Assembly: GCA_016214035.1 (NCBI GenBank)
Contig: JACRPF010000001.1
Coordinates: forward strand, 1 to 64,000
Source: Spirochaetota bacterium
GTDB taxonomy: Bacteria; Spirochaetota; Brachyspiria; Brachyspirales; JACRPF01
DNA: 64,000 bases
Direction: 5' to 3'
Position numbers and translations under genes: made by a program. Of the stretch, positions 1 to 8,640 are shown piece after piece (within the stretch, counting starts at the first letter, position 1; every line of letters begins with the position of its first letter). The notes under the pieces are model-generated. The model searched no databases and was not told the origin of the DNA. It saw only the letters and a program-made list of their open reading frames with translations.

Positions 1-126
1 ATGCATCCACCGCCTTCTGAATGGCCGCGGTATCCTTCGTATCACCGTCACCCTTCGCGCCGTAGGCGGTCACATCATATCGGGCCGCATATGCTGTCGT
101 GACCAGCGCAGTGCAGATCAGGAGGA
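1..126. repeat. Exact 126-bp repeat, copy 1 (second copy 8515-8640)
   Basis: Bases 1-126 are identical to 8515-8640 and then diverge abruptly at 127/8641. The repeat lies inside the 5' end of a GH28-like gene on the minus strand. Beyond the break, the second copy resumes weaker similarity to about 221-262 of this window (for example GTGATGAATCTTGTACTTAT versus GTGATGTATCTTCTACTTAT), which implies a deletion of roughly 94 bp in the second copy. The identity begins at the very first base of the window, so its true left end is not visible here. Confidence 0.9.
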
Positions 127-148
127 TGAACGCCGGTATGTTTCGCAT
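1..148 (-). CDS. Secreted glycoside hydrolase family 28-like protein (polygalacturonase), N-terminal part only
   Basis: The reading frame starts at 148 and leaves the window at base 1, so only about 49 residues are visible. The start ATG follows a good ribosome site (GGGGAG, 6 bases upstream). It opens with a signal peptide (basic start, hydrophobic AFILLICTALVTTAYA), followed by YDVTAYGAKGDGDTKDTAAI. The YGAKGDGxTxDTxAIQ pattern is typical of the first beta-helix turn of GH28 and related pectin-degrading proteins. The likely role is cleavage of polygalacturonan outside the cytoplasm, which fits the PL22 oligogalacturonide lyase at 56638. The family call is firm at superfamily level; the exact substrate is inferred. 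Bases 1-126 recur exactly at 8515-8640. Confidence 0.75.
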   Translation of the reverse strand, partial: MRNIPAFILLICTALVTTAYAARYDVTAYGAKGDGDTKDTAAIQKAVDA

Positions 149-336
149 GTAAACTCCCCTGGACAGGTTGTTGCTATGGAATAGTATAATAGAAATAACC
201 GGAAATGCATTACACTGAAGTGATGAATCTTGTACTTATACGGGTTTTTGTGTGGAATGCGGCAGTGCATTAATACCGCATCCGGAAGGCAGAATATGTC
301 ACTCAGGAAATCTGTAATCGCTCCGTATTCTCAGAC

Positions 337-365
337 TTGACGACGGTATCGGAGAGAAGTATACT
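337..365 (+). promoter_or_regulatory. Sigma70-type promoter, leaderless start of the ICMT-like gene
   Basis: TTGACG (337-342), a 17-bp spacer and TATACT (360-365). Six bases separate the -10 box from the ATG at 372, so the predicted transcription start falls on the start codon. No Shine-Dalgarno sequence is present. Confidence 0.7.
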
Positions 366-371
366 GCGTTC

Positions 372-1046
372 ATGACAGATGGTAATGTAGAAAAAATTAA
401 ATCCCTCCCGCAACATATTTTCCGCGGGTTGCTGTCGACGGTACTGATCATTCTGGTACCGCTCCTCGGCAACCATGCTGCATACCGGGCCTCTGTCGTG
501 TGGGTCGTTTTTATTCTGGTACTGGCCGCGCAGTTACTGCAGCCGCATTATCAGCTGGCGGTCAACAGATCGAACCGACATGACAAAGGCACTGAAGCGC
601 AGATAATCTGGTCGGTGGGGATAATGCAGGCGCTTGCGATGTGTGAAGCATCCTATCTCCGGTACGCAACGATCTTTTCCTGGGATGCCGTGCGTATCAT
701 CGCGTTATGTGCCGCCGCGGCCGGACTGGCGTTACGGACATGGGCGGTAACCGCGCTGGGTTCCTATTTCACCATGCAGCTTCATATTCAGAATTCCCAT
801 ACGGTGATCACCGCCGGACCGTATCGCTATCTGCGGCATCCGAGCTATGCGGGCGCATTTCTGATTTTCATCGGCATTCCCGTGGCGCTTCATGCCTGGT
901 ATGCAGCCGCCGCGGCGCTTATAATACTCCCGGCCGCCTGGGCGCGCCGTATCTTCCATGAAGAACAGATGCTGCGGGAAACCCTCGGCACGCACTATAC
1001 CGAATACTGCGCACGGGTCAAACGAATAATCCCGGGGATCTGGTGA
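372..1046 (+). CDS. Isoprenylcysteine carboxyl methyltransferase (ICMT)-like membrane methyltransferase
   Basis: 224 residues with several hydrophobic segments (roughly residues 14-34, 39-57, 77-95, 105-125 and 165-190). The C-terminal half carries TVITAGPYRYLRHPSYAG, the GPYRYxRHPxYxG signature of the ICMT / phospholipid N-methyltransferase fold, in which SAM binds near the membrane face. Bacterial members methylate lipids, quinone-like compounds or polyketide-type products; the substrate here cannot be read from sequence. The gene is preceded by a consensus promoter with no leader. It is followed 52 bases later by a beta-propeller-like gene on the same strand. The adjacent adenylate-forming and enolase-family genes make a small-molecule role plausible but unproven. 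Confidence 0.75.
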   Translation: MTDGNVEKIKSLPQHIFRGLLSTVLIILVPLLGNHAAYRASVVWVVFILVLAAQLLQPHYQLAVNRSNRHDKGTEAQIIWSVGIMQALAMCEASYLRYATIFSWDAVRIIALCAAAAGLALRTWAVTALGSYFTMQLHIQNSHTVITAGPYRYLRHPSYAGAFLIFIGIPVALHAWYAAAAALIILPAAWARRIFHEEQMLRETLGTHYTEYCARVKRIIPGIW

Positions 1047-1098
1047 TCATGTTTTCCCGTCTCATCCCGGTACAAAGCATCATCTGCGGGACCGCATC

Positions 1099-2418
1099 GT
1101 GACATCGCATACCATTCCGGTCTCGTTCGATACATGGGCGCTCACGGGGGAACGCCGGGCGGAATGCGCCGTGGTGCCCTCGATCAGCGACTCACGTGTG
1201 ATGAAATACGCGCGCCATAGGTACTATTTTTATAATTTTGCGCAGGGTACTGCTCAGCGCGTAAGCATCAGTCACAGAGATATCATGGGGCCCGGGATTT
1301 CCCGTTTATCCAATTCCGCATATTTCAAAGGCGCGCCGTTATTTGCAAAGCTCGCGCAGCACTATCATTACGGCTTCAACTTCCTTGAGATGTTCATGCT
1401 CTGGACCGTTCCTCACACGGTGACATCGCTCGGGGACGGAAGATTCACCATCGGATTGTGGGCGTATTACGGATACCTGGAAGTGGACTGCAGACAACGT
1501 TCTGTAACGTACCACATGCTGGATGCGGATGACGGAAATGAACTTCTCGGCTCCCGTCAGTGGTACGATGCTGAACGTGACGAGAAATATTTCATCACCT
1601 TTTCCGCCGAGGATTCACTCGCCCGCACCCAAGATCCGCATCATCCGGTGGCATGCAGTATAATCAGGCAGCATGAAACAACAAAAGCCGCCGTACCGGT
1701 CTGGAACGGCGCATTCACCGATTATGTCCATGAGATCATCCTCGATAAAAACCGGCGATACTGTGTTGTCTGCGAATTGGGTATGTTCACCGGCGCGGAC
1801 GGCGCCATCATCCCCTCGAAAGTTCTGGTGGTCGATCTGAACCGGGGCGGGCATTGGATCATATCGCGTTTCTCCGTTGCGGCGCATGCTCAATTCGATC
1901 CGGTCGATCCTGATATCGTATATTTCTCCAACCATAATTTCCAGTTCCTGCACAGCGGTCTTTTTCAGATGATAACAAACGCCAATTTCAAACTCAAATT
2001 TCACGGTCCCGCGGCGGTGTACAAATACCGCCTGACGCCGGACGGTCCGGTGGAACTGGGTGTATTCACCGACCCGCGTTTATTCCGGCTGACAAACGTC
2101 CATATATTTCTGCACCGGGGCAGAAATATCCTCGCGGCCACCGGTGCGCCAAACCATATATTCATCGCCGATGCGGGCACGATGACGCTGATAAAGATCA
2201 TCGATGTCAGCGACCATACGGATGATCCGTCACGCCGTGAACCGGCGTACATCGGCACCTTTGCGCCGTCGCTTGATGGTGAATCCCTCTATGTACACAC
2301 GAAGTATGCATTCCATATGATCGATGTGGCGACGGGACGGACGTACATGTTGCGCGGTCATCGTTACGGGCATTCCTGTTCGAATCACATGATCGTCTCG
2401 TCAGACACTGCGTGGTAG
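1099..2418 (+). CDS. Uncharacterised beta-propeller-like protein
   Basis: 439 residues, no signal peptide and no membrane segment. I do not recognise a named family. The sequence has repeated blade-like stretches with aromatic and turn-rich strands. Segments such as AAHAQFDPVDPDIVYFSNHN (about residue 255-275) and GTFAPSLDGESLYVHT (about 390) resemble the way PL22-type oligogalacturonide lyases and other seven-bladed propellers build their blades. Several His residues sit in these loops, so a metal site is possible. The start is taken as GTG at 1099 because the frame opens there; there is no strong ribosome site, so the start is uncertain. It probably shares a transcript with the methyltransferase at 372 and ends 10 bases from the convergent GH3-type gene. 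Confidence 0.55.
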   Translation: MTSHTIPVSFDTWALTGERRAECAVVPSISDSRVMKYARHRYYFYNFAQGTAQRVSISHRDIMGPGISRLSNSAYFKGAPLFAKLAQHYHYGFNFLEMFMLWTVPHTVTSLGDGRFTIGLWAYYGYLEVDCRQRSVTYHMLDADDGNELLGSRQWYDAERDEKYFITFSAEDSLARTQDPHHPVACSIIRQHETTKAAVPVWNGAFTDYVHEIILDKNRRYCVVCELGMFTGADGAIIPSKVLVVDLNRGGHWIISRFSVAAHAQFDPVDPDIVYFSNHNFQFLHSGLFQMITNANFKLKFHGPAAVYKYRLTPDGPVELGVFTDPRLFRLTNVHIFLHRGRNILAATGAPNHIFIADAGTMTLIKIIDVSDHTDDPSRREPAYIGTFAPSLDGESLYVHTKYAFHMIDVATGRTYMLRGHRYGHSCSNHMIVSSDTAW

Positions 2419-2428
2419 AGACTGTAGT

Positions 2429-4102
2429 TCAGATAGTCTGCATGATGAACCGGCTGTCCATCGAGACCGGTTCCATCGACATCGTTTTCCATTTGAATTG
2501 GGCATCACGGCAGCCGGCGGCGATACTTGCCCTGCGGACGCTCTCTTCCCAGCGCGGACTCATGATGTGAAACCGCGGCGGATTCAACCGCCGGCTCCTC
2601 CGTTTACTGCGATACTCAACATTGACCTGCGCCAGACAGTCATCGATCCCGGCAAGCACATGGTTTCTGGCGGACGCGGCGGGCGCGTTATCGAGCGAAA
2701 GAGAGATCTCGTAGCGGAGGTCCTCGAAATTCGGCACCACACGGAATTGACGGATGGTGATGCCTGAACGTTCCGTTATCTTTTTGAAACTCGTCAGAAA
2801 ATGATTGACGTGTAGTTTTTCACCGGTGATGTTGAGCATATCAAGCCCCTTGCGGACGAATGCGATGACCGGTGTCCTGTTATAAAAATCGATGACCTCT
2901 ACCACGTCATCGATATCATACCGGTACAGACCGTTCTCGCCGGTGAATATCATTTTGTACCGCTCCCCGCGCGTAAGCTCGTGACAGCGGTATATCGCGG
3001 GATTCGCGCATACCGTATCGTCCTCACGGATGAACTCGTAGTAATTGTTCTGTATGGCGAGAATGCCGCCGGGGGTGTTATCCTGATACGGAATCGAGAA
3101 GCCGCCTTCACTGGCAAGAAATCCGAGATCACGTTTCGGGACATGGGCTCCGTAGAGCTCGTTCAACCGGTCGGCATGATATCCCACACTGCCGCCGAGC
3201 CAGCATCCTATCATGGCAAGGTTCGGCCAGCACCATGACGGCAGCAGCGACCCGTGTGTTTCGATGATATCGGAAAGAAAATCGGCACGTCCGGGCCGGG
3301 GACGGAGTTTTCTGTTGAGAACCCGTATTATCCGCTCATCCTCATGTGAAGCATTCTCGAACGCATGTTCCGGAACGGCGACACCTTCACGTATGGACTG
3401 AACGATGAGATCCTGATAACGTATGCCGAATTCCGCGATCTTGATAAGAGTAACCGGGTTGGGCGTGGTGATGAACGTTATATCCTTTTCCATCGCATAA
3501 CGAATCATCAGGAAATAGCGTAAGTCGTAATCACTGATTCCACTTACGGTCAGTGGCACTTCAAAGAGGTCACCAAGAAACGTTGATGACTGTTCCCGGA
3601 TATATCCCGAAATACTTCCGAACGGCACCCCGCCCTCCGTGATACCCTCCACCGCTCCGGCAGCAATATTGAATCCGGAACCTGTCAGCAGCTTTGGATG
3701 ATCGACAGACGCCCGGTACAGCCACTGACTCGTCAGCGCCATCAGATGATCTTTCGTTTTCGCGGTGAAGGGAATAAACTTCGACCTGTCGGTGGTGCCG
3801 CTCGTCAACGTGAACATGAAGGGCATGTCTGCCGTCAATACGTTCTTTTTACCGTTCTTAATCTTTTCAATATTGGACTCAAGATCGCCATAGGTGCTCA
3901 CCGGAACGTTCTTCGCATATCCGTCACTGTCGTGTATGGATGAAAAGTGATGCTTCCGTCCGAATTCGGTTTGCGCATTGCGATGAAGTATCTTTGAAAG
4001 CAATTGCTGCTGCACCGTAATCGGATCCATTGTTGCGGCATCAAATTCCGCGGTTAACCGTTCCCCCCGGAAGCGTATGACACTGTTAATTATACTGTTC
4101 AT
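2429..4102 (-). CDS. GH3 auxin-responsive-promoter family acyl-adenylate amide synthetase
   Basis: 557 residues. FTLTSGTTDRSKFIPF (about 97-112) matches the ATP/AMP-binding motif of GH3 proteins. Further family features are the acidic YRYDIDDVVEVIDFYNRTPVIAFVRK block and the late GEKLHVNHF segment. Plant GH3 enzymes adenylate a carboxylate and join it to an amino acid; bacterial homologues mostly have unknown substrates. The ATG at 4102 is preferred over an upstream TTG because AAAGGAG lies 7 bases before it. It is the last gene of a three-gene minus-strand operon, 11 bases after the enolase-family gene. An amide- or ester-forming step on an adenylated acid is the natural inference. Confidence 0.85.
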   Translation of the reverse strand: MNSIINSVIRFRGERLTAEFDAATMDPITVQQQLLSKILHRNAQTEFGRKHHFSSIHDSDGYAKNVPVSTYGDLESNIEKIKNGKKNVLTADMPFMFTLTSGTTDRSKFIPFTAKTKDHLMALTSQWLYRASVDHPKLLTGSGFNIAAGAVEGITEGGVPFGSISGYIREQSSTFLGDLFEVPLTVSGISDYDLRYFLMIRYAMEKDITFITTPNPVTLIKIAEFGIRYQDLIVQSIREGVAVPEHAFENASHEDERIIRVLNRKLRPRPGRADFLSDIIETHGSLLPSWCWPNLAMIGCWLGGSVGYHADRLNELYGAHVPKRDLGFLASEGGFSIPYQDNTPGGILAIQNNYYEFIREDDTVCANPAIYRCHELTRGERYKMIFTGENGLYRYDIDDVVEVIDFYNRTPVIAFVRKGLDMLNITGEKLHVNHFLTSFKKITERSGITIRQFRVVPNFEDLRYEISLSLDNAPAASARNHVLAGIDDCLAQVNVEYRSKRRSRRLNPPRFHIMSPRWEESVRRASIAAGCRDAQFKWKTMSMEPVSMDSRFIMQTI

Positions 4103-4113
4103 AGCCAACTCCT

Positions 4114-5256
4114 TTACACTACCTGTAGTATGTCACGGGAATATCGTCGTATCGACTGTTCCCGTATATCACAACCGAGACCCGGCGATGACAACGGGCG
4201 TGCAGCGCCGCCCCATCCGAAGCGGATGCTCTTCGTTGCAATATCATGCTGCAGCAGGAACGTCCCATACGACCCTTCGAGAAAGCGGATACCGTCGATA
4301 TGAAAAGCCATATGCCTGCCGACGGCTGACAGTATGGATGTTTCGCCGACCATACATCCAAGCTGCACATCGATGCCGTTCTTTTCCGCATGCGCGATGA
4401 TCTGCAGTGCGTTATATATGCCGCCGCATTTCGAGACCCGAACGTTGAACAAACCGCATGCCTGCCGTTCGATCAGCCGCCGTGCATCATCGATGGTTAC
4501 GAGCGATTCATCAGCCATCACCGGTACCGGTGACCGCCGCATGATGTCCGCGAGTTCATGTTCCGCTCCCCGCGGCTGGGGCTGTTCAATGCATGCAATA
4601 TCATAGCGGCTTGCCGCGTCGATGAACGCTAGCGCGCGGTCTCGGTCAAATGCGCCGTTTGCGTCCAGCCGGATCGAAACGCCGCCCCCGACGACCTTTC
4701 TGACCGTTGCGATACGTTTCAAATCGTTGGCTCCGCCGACCTTTATCTTGATATCGGTGATCCCCGCAAGCCTGCACAGCCATGCCGTTCGTTCCGCCGC
4801 CGTCACCGCTCCGCTGCCAATGACCAATGAATAATGGACAGCGTCATTGCGCCGCGGCAGTACCGCCGACAGTGACTGCCCGTGTGTTTTGAGATAACAG
4901 TCCAGCAGCGCAGTTTCAACGGCAGTACGCGCCGCATTCCATGCAATAACCCCTTCGTCGGCCGCCGGCGACGGGATGACAGTGTTCAGATACTCGAGCA
5001 CATCGTGTACCGGCGTATCGATTCGTATCTTCATGACCGCCGGCAGCAGCACGCGCCGGATATGTTCAACTGCCGCTGCGGTTGTCTCTCCGGTGACATA
5101 CGGACGTGCGACACCCTCTCCGAATCCGGCAATACCGTCTGATGAGACTACTTTCACAATGATCGAATCCGAATATGACCTGCGAAAACTGCTGTGCCCG
5201 AACGGATGCCGCAGAGGGATATTCATTGAATAGATATATGCCTTAATGATCTTCAC
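4114..5256 (-). CDS. Enolase-superfamily protein of the muconate-lactonising / dipeptide epimerase type
   Basis: 380 residues with the two-domain enolase-superfamily layout: a capping domain (about 1-130) and a TIM barrel. The catalytic set is visible: IKIKVG (K170-x-K172), metal ligands D198 (LDANG), E224 (IEQP) and D249 (ADES), and K276 (VSKCGG). This pattern belongs to the MLE subgroup, which includes dipeptide epimerases, muconate cycloisomerases and o-succinylbenzoate synthases. Placement between two acyl-activating enzymes favours action on a small acid or amino-acid conjugate, for example an epimerase, but specificity cannot be read. GTG start at 5256 with AAGGAG upstream. Second gene of the operon. 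Confidence 0.85.
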   Translation of the reverse strand: MKIIKAYIYSMNIPLRHPFGHSSFRRSYSDSIIVKVVSSDGIAGFGEGVARPYVTGETTAAAVEHIRRVLLPAVMKIRIDTPVHDVLEYLNTVIPSPAADEGVIAWNAARTAVETALLDCYLKTHGQSLSAVLPRRNDAVHYSLVIGSGAVTAAERTAWLCRLAGITDIKIKVGGANDLKRIATVRKVVGGGVSIRLDANGAFDRDRALAFIDAASRYDIACIEQPQPRGAEHELADIMRRSPVPVMADESLVTIDDARRLIERQACGLFNVRVSKCGGIYNALQIIAHAEKNGIDVQLGCMVGETSILSAVGRHMAFHIDGIRFLEGSYGTFLLQHDIATKSIRFGWGGAARPLSSPGLGCDIREQSIRRYSRDILQVV

Positions 5257-5278
5257 GGTATTAGCTCCTTCTGTTCCG

Positions 5279-6817
5279 TTATCCGTGCTGAAGCGTCCGC
5301 ACCTGTTTTATCCGTCCTTTATCTCCGGCGAACGGACCCGTACCGGGAGCAAATATTTCAATTAAAGGAGACGCGCTTGCCGCATGTTCGCGCATCGCCT
5401 CTCTGAAGTCAGCATTCAGCGCGACGAGACGTGACGTGATGCGCGTGCGGAACGTCTCCGTCAGCCCGGTGGAAAGTTCACCGCTCACCTCGAACGCGAT
5501 ATGCGGACGCACCGATGCATCGCCGTCCTCATGAAGCCCCAGACAGTACGAACGGGTGACCGCGGCGAGGGCGGGTTCGTCGAAGAGGCACTGTTCGATA
5601 TCCTCGGGATAAATGTTGGCGCCCATCACGCTTACGGTAGAATCCTTTCTGCCGTACACCCAGAGGAACGGGAGCGGCACAGACCCGGTACCCGTGTCAG
5701 CCGCCGCGGCACGCAGATCGAAACCAGCCGCGCGGCAGCGTTCCTCGATGACGGCGAACGGCGCAACGCCGCCTTCGTCGTGAATATTGTAGTTGATGCG
5801 CGGTGAAAGCACGTTCAGGCGCGTGATCGTGAACGACAATTCACCGTTCGCATCCGCCGTGATGTGATGCATGAGCGGATTGTACTGGAAGAGCATCGGC
5901 AGACGTGAACCGTCGCCGAAGAGCGCCGCGCGCAGCCGTTCATTGTGCCGCGCTTCACGGCGTATGGCCGTACTCAGCAGTGTTTCGCCGGCAATACCTA
6001 TCTCGACATCGGTGGCGCCGTACCCGCTGTACACCGTTTCAAAACTGCCGAGAAGATAATCCCTGAGCCCCTCGGAATTACCCTCGCCGCCGAGGAGCGC
6101 GGCAAGACTGTATTGTCCGAGCGGAAACCGCCGTACACGGGCTTCGTCGATGAGGTGTTTCAGGAACGGCGGATATCCGCAGATGCAGTAGCGGTGCGCG
6201 GTGCCGAAGAATGCGAGCGTATTGAATATTTTGTCCGGATCCGGACCGGTATTCTTCACCGCGCTTCTCCGCTCAAGCGCCTGCCCCATGGTAAGACCGG
6301 TCGCCCATGCGCCCATGGAAAAGGCGTTGATCGTTATCATAGGACCGCCGCCGAAGCAGTATCGGCTGAAATGGCTGATGAACGTGCGGCTTGTGTGCCG
6401 CTCACCGCCCGAACGCACCCAGTTGTACGGCGTGCCGGTGCTACCGGACGATTCGTCGATGGTGACGTTTTGGAGCGGGAGCACGCCGTTCACGCAGCGC
6501 TGTTCTACCGCGTTCCGCTTCACATAATTCTCCTTATCGGTGAACGGAAGTGACAGCCGGAGCAGATCGTCTGCGGACGTGCCGTTCTGCCGCAGGAATG
6601 CCCGGTACGCGGGGACGTTCCGCGCCGCGTTGTCGGCAGCGCGCACGGCCCTGATGCGCGCAATACATGCGATGACGGGCGCGGGCACCGTTCTGAAAAG
6701 TCCGATGAACAGGTCGAAGTGCGGTCCGATACAGCGGAGGATGAGGTCAATGGGCAGCAGTACCGCGCGTATCGCCGCGATGCAAAGCGATGCGGTCATC
6801 CGTTCAATTGTCTTCAT
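5279..6817 (-). CDS. PaaK/CapK-like adenylate-forming enzyme (phenylacetate-CoA ligase family)
   Basis: 512 residues from the ATG at 6817, chosen because AGGGAG lies 8 bases upstream; an extension of 19 residues to 6874 is possible but unlikely. ESSGSTGTP (about 122-130) is the phosphate-binding loop. YSGYGATDVE (about 260) and VYGRKDSTVSVMGANIYPEDIEQ (about 395) match the adenylate-binding and hinge regions of the phenylacetate-CoA ligase / CapK family. The reaction would be ATP-dependent activation of a carboxylic acid, to a CoA thioester or directly to a transfer product. It is the first gene of a minus-strand operon with the enolase-family (22-base gap) and GH3-type genes. Two dyad repeats at 6921-6982 probably control it. 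Confidence 0.85.
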   Translation of the reverse strand: MKTIERMTASLCIAAIRAVLLPIDLILRCIGPHFDLFIGLFRTVPAPVIACIARIRAVRAADNAARNVPAYRAFLRQNGTSADDLLRLSLPFTDKENYVKRNAVEQRCVNGVLPLQNVTIDESSGSTGTPYNWVRSGGERHTSRTFISHFSRYCFGGGPMITINAFSMGAWATGLTMGQALERRSAVKNTGPDPDKIFNTLAFFGTAHRYCICGYPPFLKHLIDEARVRRFPLGQYSLAALLGGEGNSEGLRDYLLGSFETVYSGYGATDVEIGIAGETLLSTAIRREARHNERLRAALFGDGSRLPMLFQYNPLMHHITADANGELSFTITRLNVLSPRINYNIHDEGGVAPFAVIEERCRAAGFDLRAAAADTGTGSVPLPFLWVYGRKDSTVSVMGANIYPEDIEQCLFDEPALAAVTRSYCLGLHEDGDASVRPHIAFEVSGELSTGLTETFRTRITSRLVALNADFREAMREHAASASPLIEIFAPGTGPFAGDKGRIKQVRTLQHG

Positions 6818-6920
6818 GTGGTAACTCCCTGCGGCATTCGTTCTGAATACCGTCAATGAATCAGCGGTCATCATTTTCCGCTTCTACGGGTAAGGTACGC
6901 CCGATAGTGCATTCTGTATG

Positions 6921-6982
6921 TAGCCCGATTGAGCTAACGTCCCTTAAATTCGCGTTTTTCGATTAGCCCGGTTGAGCTAACG
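6921..6982. promoter_or_regulatory. Direct repeat of a dyad operator in the divergent region between the acyl-activating operon and the LuxR-type gene
   Basis: TAGCCCGATTGAGCTAACG (6921-6939) and TAGCCCGGTTGAGCTAACG (6964-6982) match at 18 of 19 positions and start 43 bp apart, about four helical turns. Each contains TAGC-N8-GCTA, an imperfect 16-bp palindrome of the size bound by LuxR/FixJ-type helix-turn-helix dimers. The pair lies 104-165 bp upstream of the operon start at 6817 and 87-148 bp upstream of the regulator start at 7069. The regulator next door is the obvious candidate to bind here. Confidence 0.65.
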
Positions 6983-7068
6983 GCCGACATTAATGATACA
7001 TTTCATACATATCAAGAATCCGGGCATTGTTTTTTATACGAGTACGGATATACTTTGTGAGAAATCAT

Positions 7069-8031
7069 ATGATACACGTCGTATTTCTCGGCTATATAGT
7101 GTCATCGGGGCTCGGTATCGCAGCGATGATCCTGTTCGTCCTTGCGTGGAAACGTACGGGACTGCAGGGGCTGTTTTACTACCTGTTCCTGATGGCGGCG
7201 CTTATGCTGATATTCCTTGCCGACGGCGCCTCAACGTATGCAACACTCCTGTTTCAGGGCGGCACAGCACAGGCAGCGATTCACGCCTTTCGTCTCTACG
7301 GCAATATGCTCGCAAAAACGGTATTTGTTTATGTACTCGTCCGCAGCTGTAGTACGCTTGCTTCGATACCGCTTTCCCGGAAAGCTCACGCGGGCAGTAT
7401 TGCAGCCTCGCTCATCTACGGCGGTTTTTCGGCATTCGGTCTGCTCCGCGGAGGCAGGAGCTTCATCGATATTTCTTACTATATAATGTTCATCATGGTC
7501 ATCGGCGGTATTCTGTTCGCCTGGCGCTCCGCCGGCGCGGCACATCCGGGTATGCGTCGTTTCCTCGGCATGCAGGCTGTATTCAACTGCATCGCCGTGG
7601 CCGCCTGTTTCCTTTATGCCGGCCTGGCCTACACCCTGCCCTCGTTCAGCGCGCTGTCGAAATACCCCGTGGTCATGATCGGTTATTACATCGCGTGGAA
7701 CGTGATCAATCTTATCGCCGTCGGTCAGCAGCTGTTCAACGCCCCCTTAATGGCGGATACGGGCGCCCGATCACCCGCGCCATCCGTGGCTGATATCATG
7801 CGGCGTTACGAGATATCTGAGCGCGAGATGGAGATCATACGCATGATAATCAGCGGCAGTTCAGCAACGGTCATTGCCGCGAGTCTTTCGATATCACCCC
7901 ATACCGTCCGCAATCACATCAAACGCATCTACCGCAAGACCGGCACAGGTGACCGGATAAATCTGAGCAGAATTTTTTTCGGCGCGGAAGATGCAGCCAG
8001 CAGTACACAGGAGAAACTCTCCGACAGATGA
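7069..8031 (+). CDS. Membrane-bound LuxR-type transcriptional regulator
   Basis: 320 residues from the ATG at 7069. The first ~215 residues hold about seven hydrophobic helices. The C-terminus is a LuxR/FixJ-type helix-turn-helix: ISEREMEIIRMIISGSSATVIAASLSISPHTVRNHIKRIY. A TATACT box at 7049-7054 would start transcription near 7061, leaving a leader of about 8 bases and excluding the upstream in-frame starts. There is no Shine-Dalgarno sequence. The protein probably senses a membrane-soluble or external ligand through its membrane domain and binds the two dyad repeats in front of the divergent acyl-activating operon. The ligand is unknown. Confidence 0.8.
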   Translation: MIHVVFLGYIVSSGLGIAAMILFVLAWKRTGLQGLFYYLFLMAALMLIFLADGASTYATLLFQGGTAQAAIHAFRLYGNMLAKTVFVYVLVRSCSTLASIPLSRKAHAGSIAASLIYGGFSAFGLLRGGRSFIDISYYIMFIMVIGGILFAWRSAGAAHPGMRRFLGMQAVFNCIAVAACFLYAGLAYTLPSFSALSKYPVVMIGYYIAWNVINLIAVGQQLFNAPLMADTGARSPAPSVADIMRRYEISEREMEIIRMIISGSSATVIAASLSISPHTVRNHIKRIYRKTGTGDRINLSRIFFGAEDAASSTQEKLSDR

Positions 8032-8317
8032 ATGCGATGAAAGCAAGCAAACTTCCATATATAGCAAACCGCACTACATACCTCCGGCGCATGCTGTTAT
8101 ACTGAGCACATCGTACTTTTTTATTATTGGGAAAGCGCAGCGAACGAGAAAATCACGTATACGCGCATATGACAGGGCGCAGCGGGGATGTTTTCCGAAC
8201 GCGTTTGCGTTGTGCGAGCATAGCCTACGCAGCAGCGTGAAGAAAGCGTATGATGCCGGAAAAACCATAACGGGAAAAATACGGCAGCGAGTTACGCTGA
8301 CGCGGGAGGAAAATATC
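8032..8317. other. Non-coding stretch between the LuxR-type gene and the GH28 remnant
   Basis: No convincing reading frame, ribosome site or RNA gene was found. The segment lies downstream of the regulator and borders the break point of the truncated GH28-like copy, so it may be rearrangement debris. Confidence 0.5.
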
Positions 8318-8640
8318 CCCGCCGCCCTCGATGCCCGTCTTCTCAACATCCTCGGCGTTGATGAGCGCTCCTTTCGTGTAGTCCGCTATGTTCGTGCTGC
8401 CGCGCATTACGGCGTCCGGCGAAATAAAAAGCGTAACACCGCTCTTAAGTATTATCGATCCGCTGAGAAAAACGCCTTTCGGGAAAAAGACTTCACCGTC
8501 TCCCGCATCGGCGCATGCATCCACCGCCTTCTGAATGGCCGCGGTATCCTTCGTATCACCGTCACCCTTCGCGCCGTAGGCGGTCACATCATATCGGGCC
8601 GCATATGCTGTCGTGACCAGCGCAGTGCAGATCAGGAGGA
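8318..8640 (-). pseudogene. Truncated GH28-like gene copy
   Basis: Read on the minus strand, this encodes the first ~107 residues of a GH28-like protein: YDVTAYGAKGDG, then DGEVFFPKGVFLSGSI, TLFISPDAVMRGS and NAEDVEKTGIEG. The similarity stops near 8318, where the rest of the beta-helix should follow. At the other end the copy has lost the start codon, the first residues of the signal peptide and the ribosome site: it is identical to window bases 1-126 and then skips about 94 bp. With both ends gone it is very unlikely to be functional. The intact copy starts at 148. Confidence 0.8.
8515..8640. repeat. Exact 126-bp repeat, copy 2
   Basis: Identical to window bases 1-126. It forms the 5' part of the GH28 remnant. 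Confidence 0.9.
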
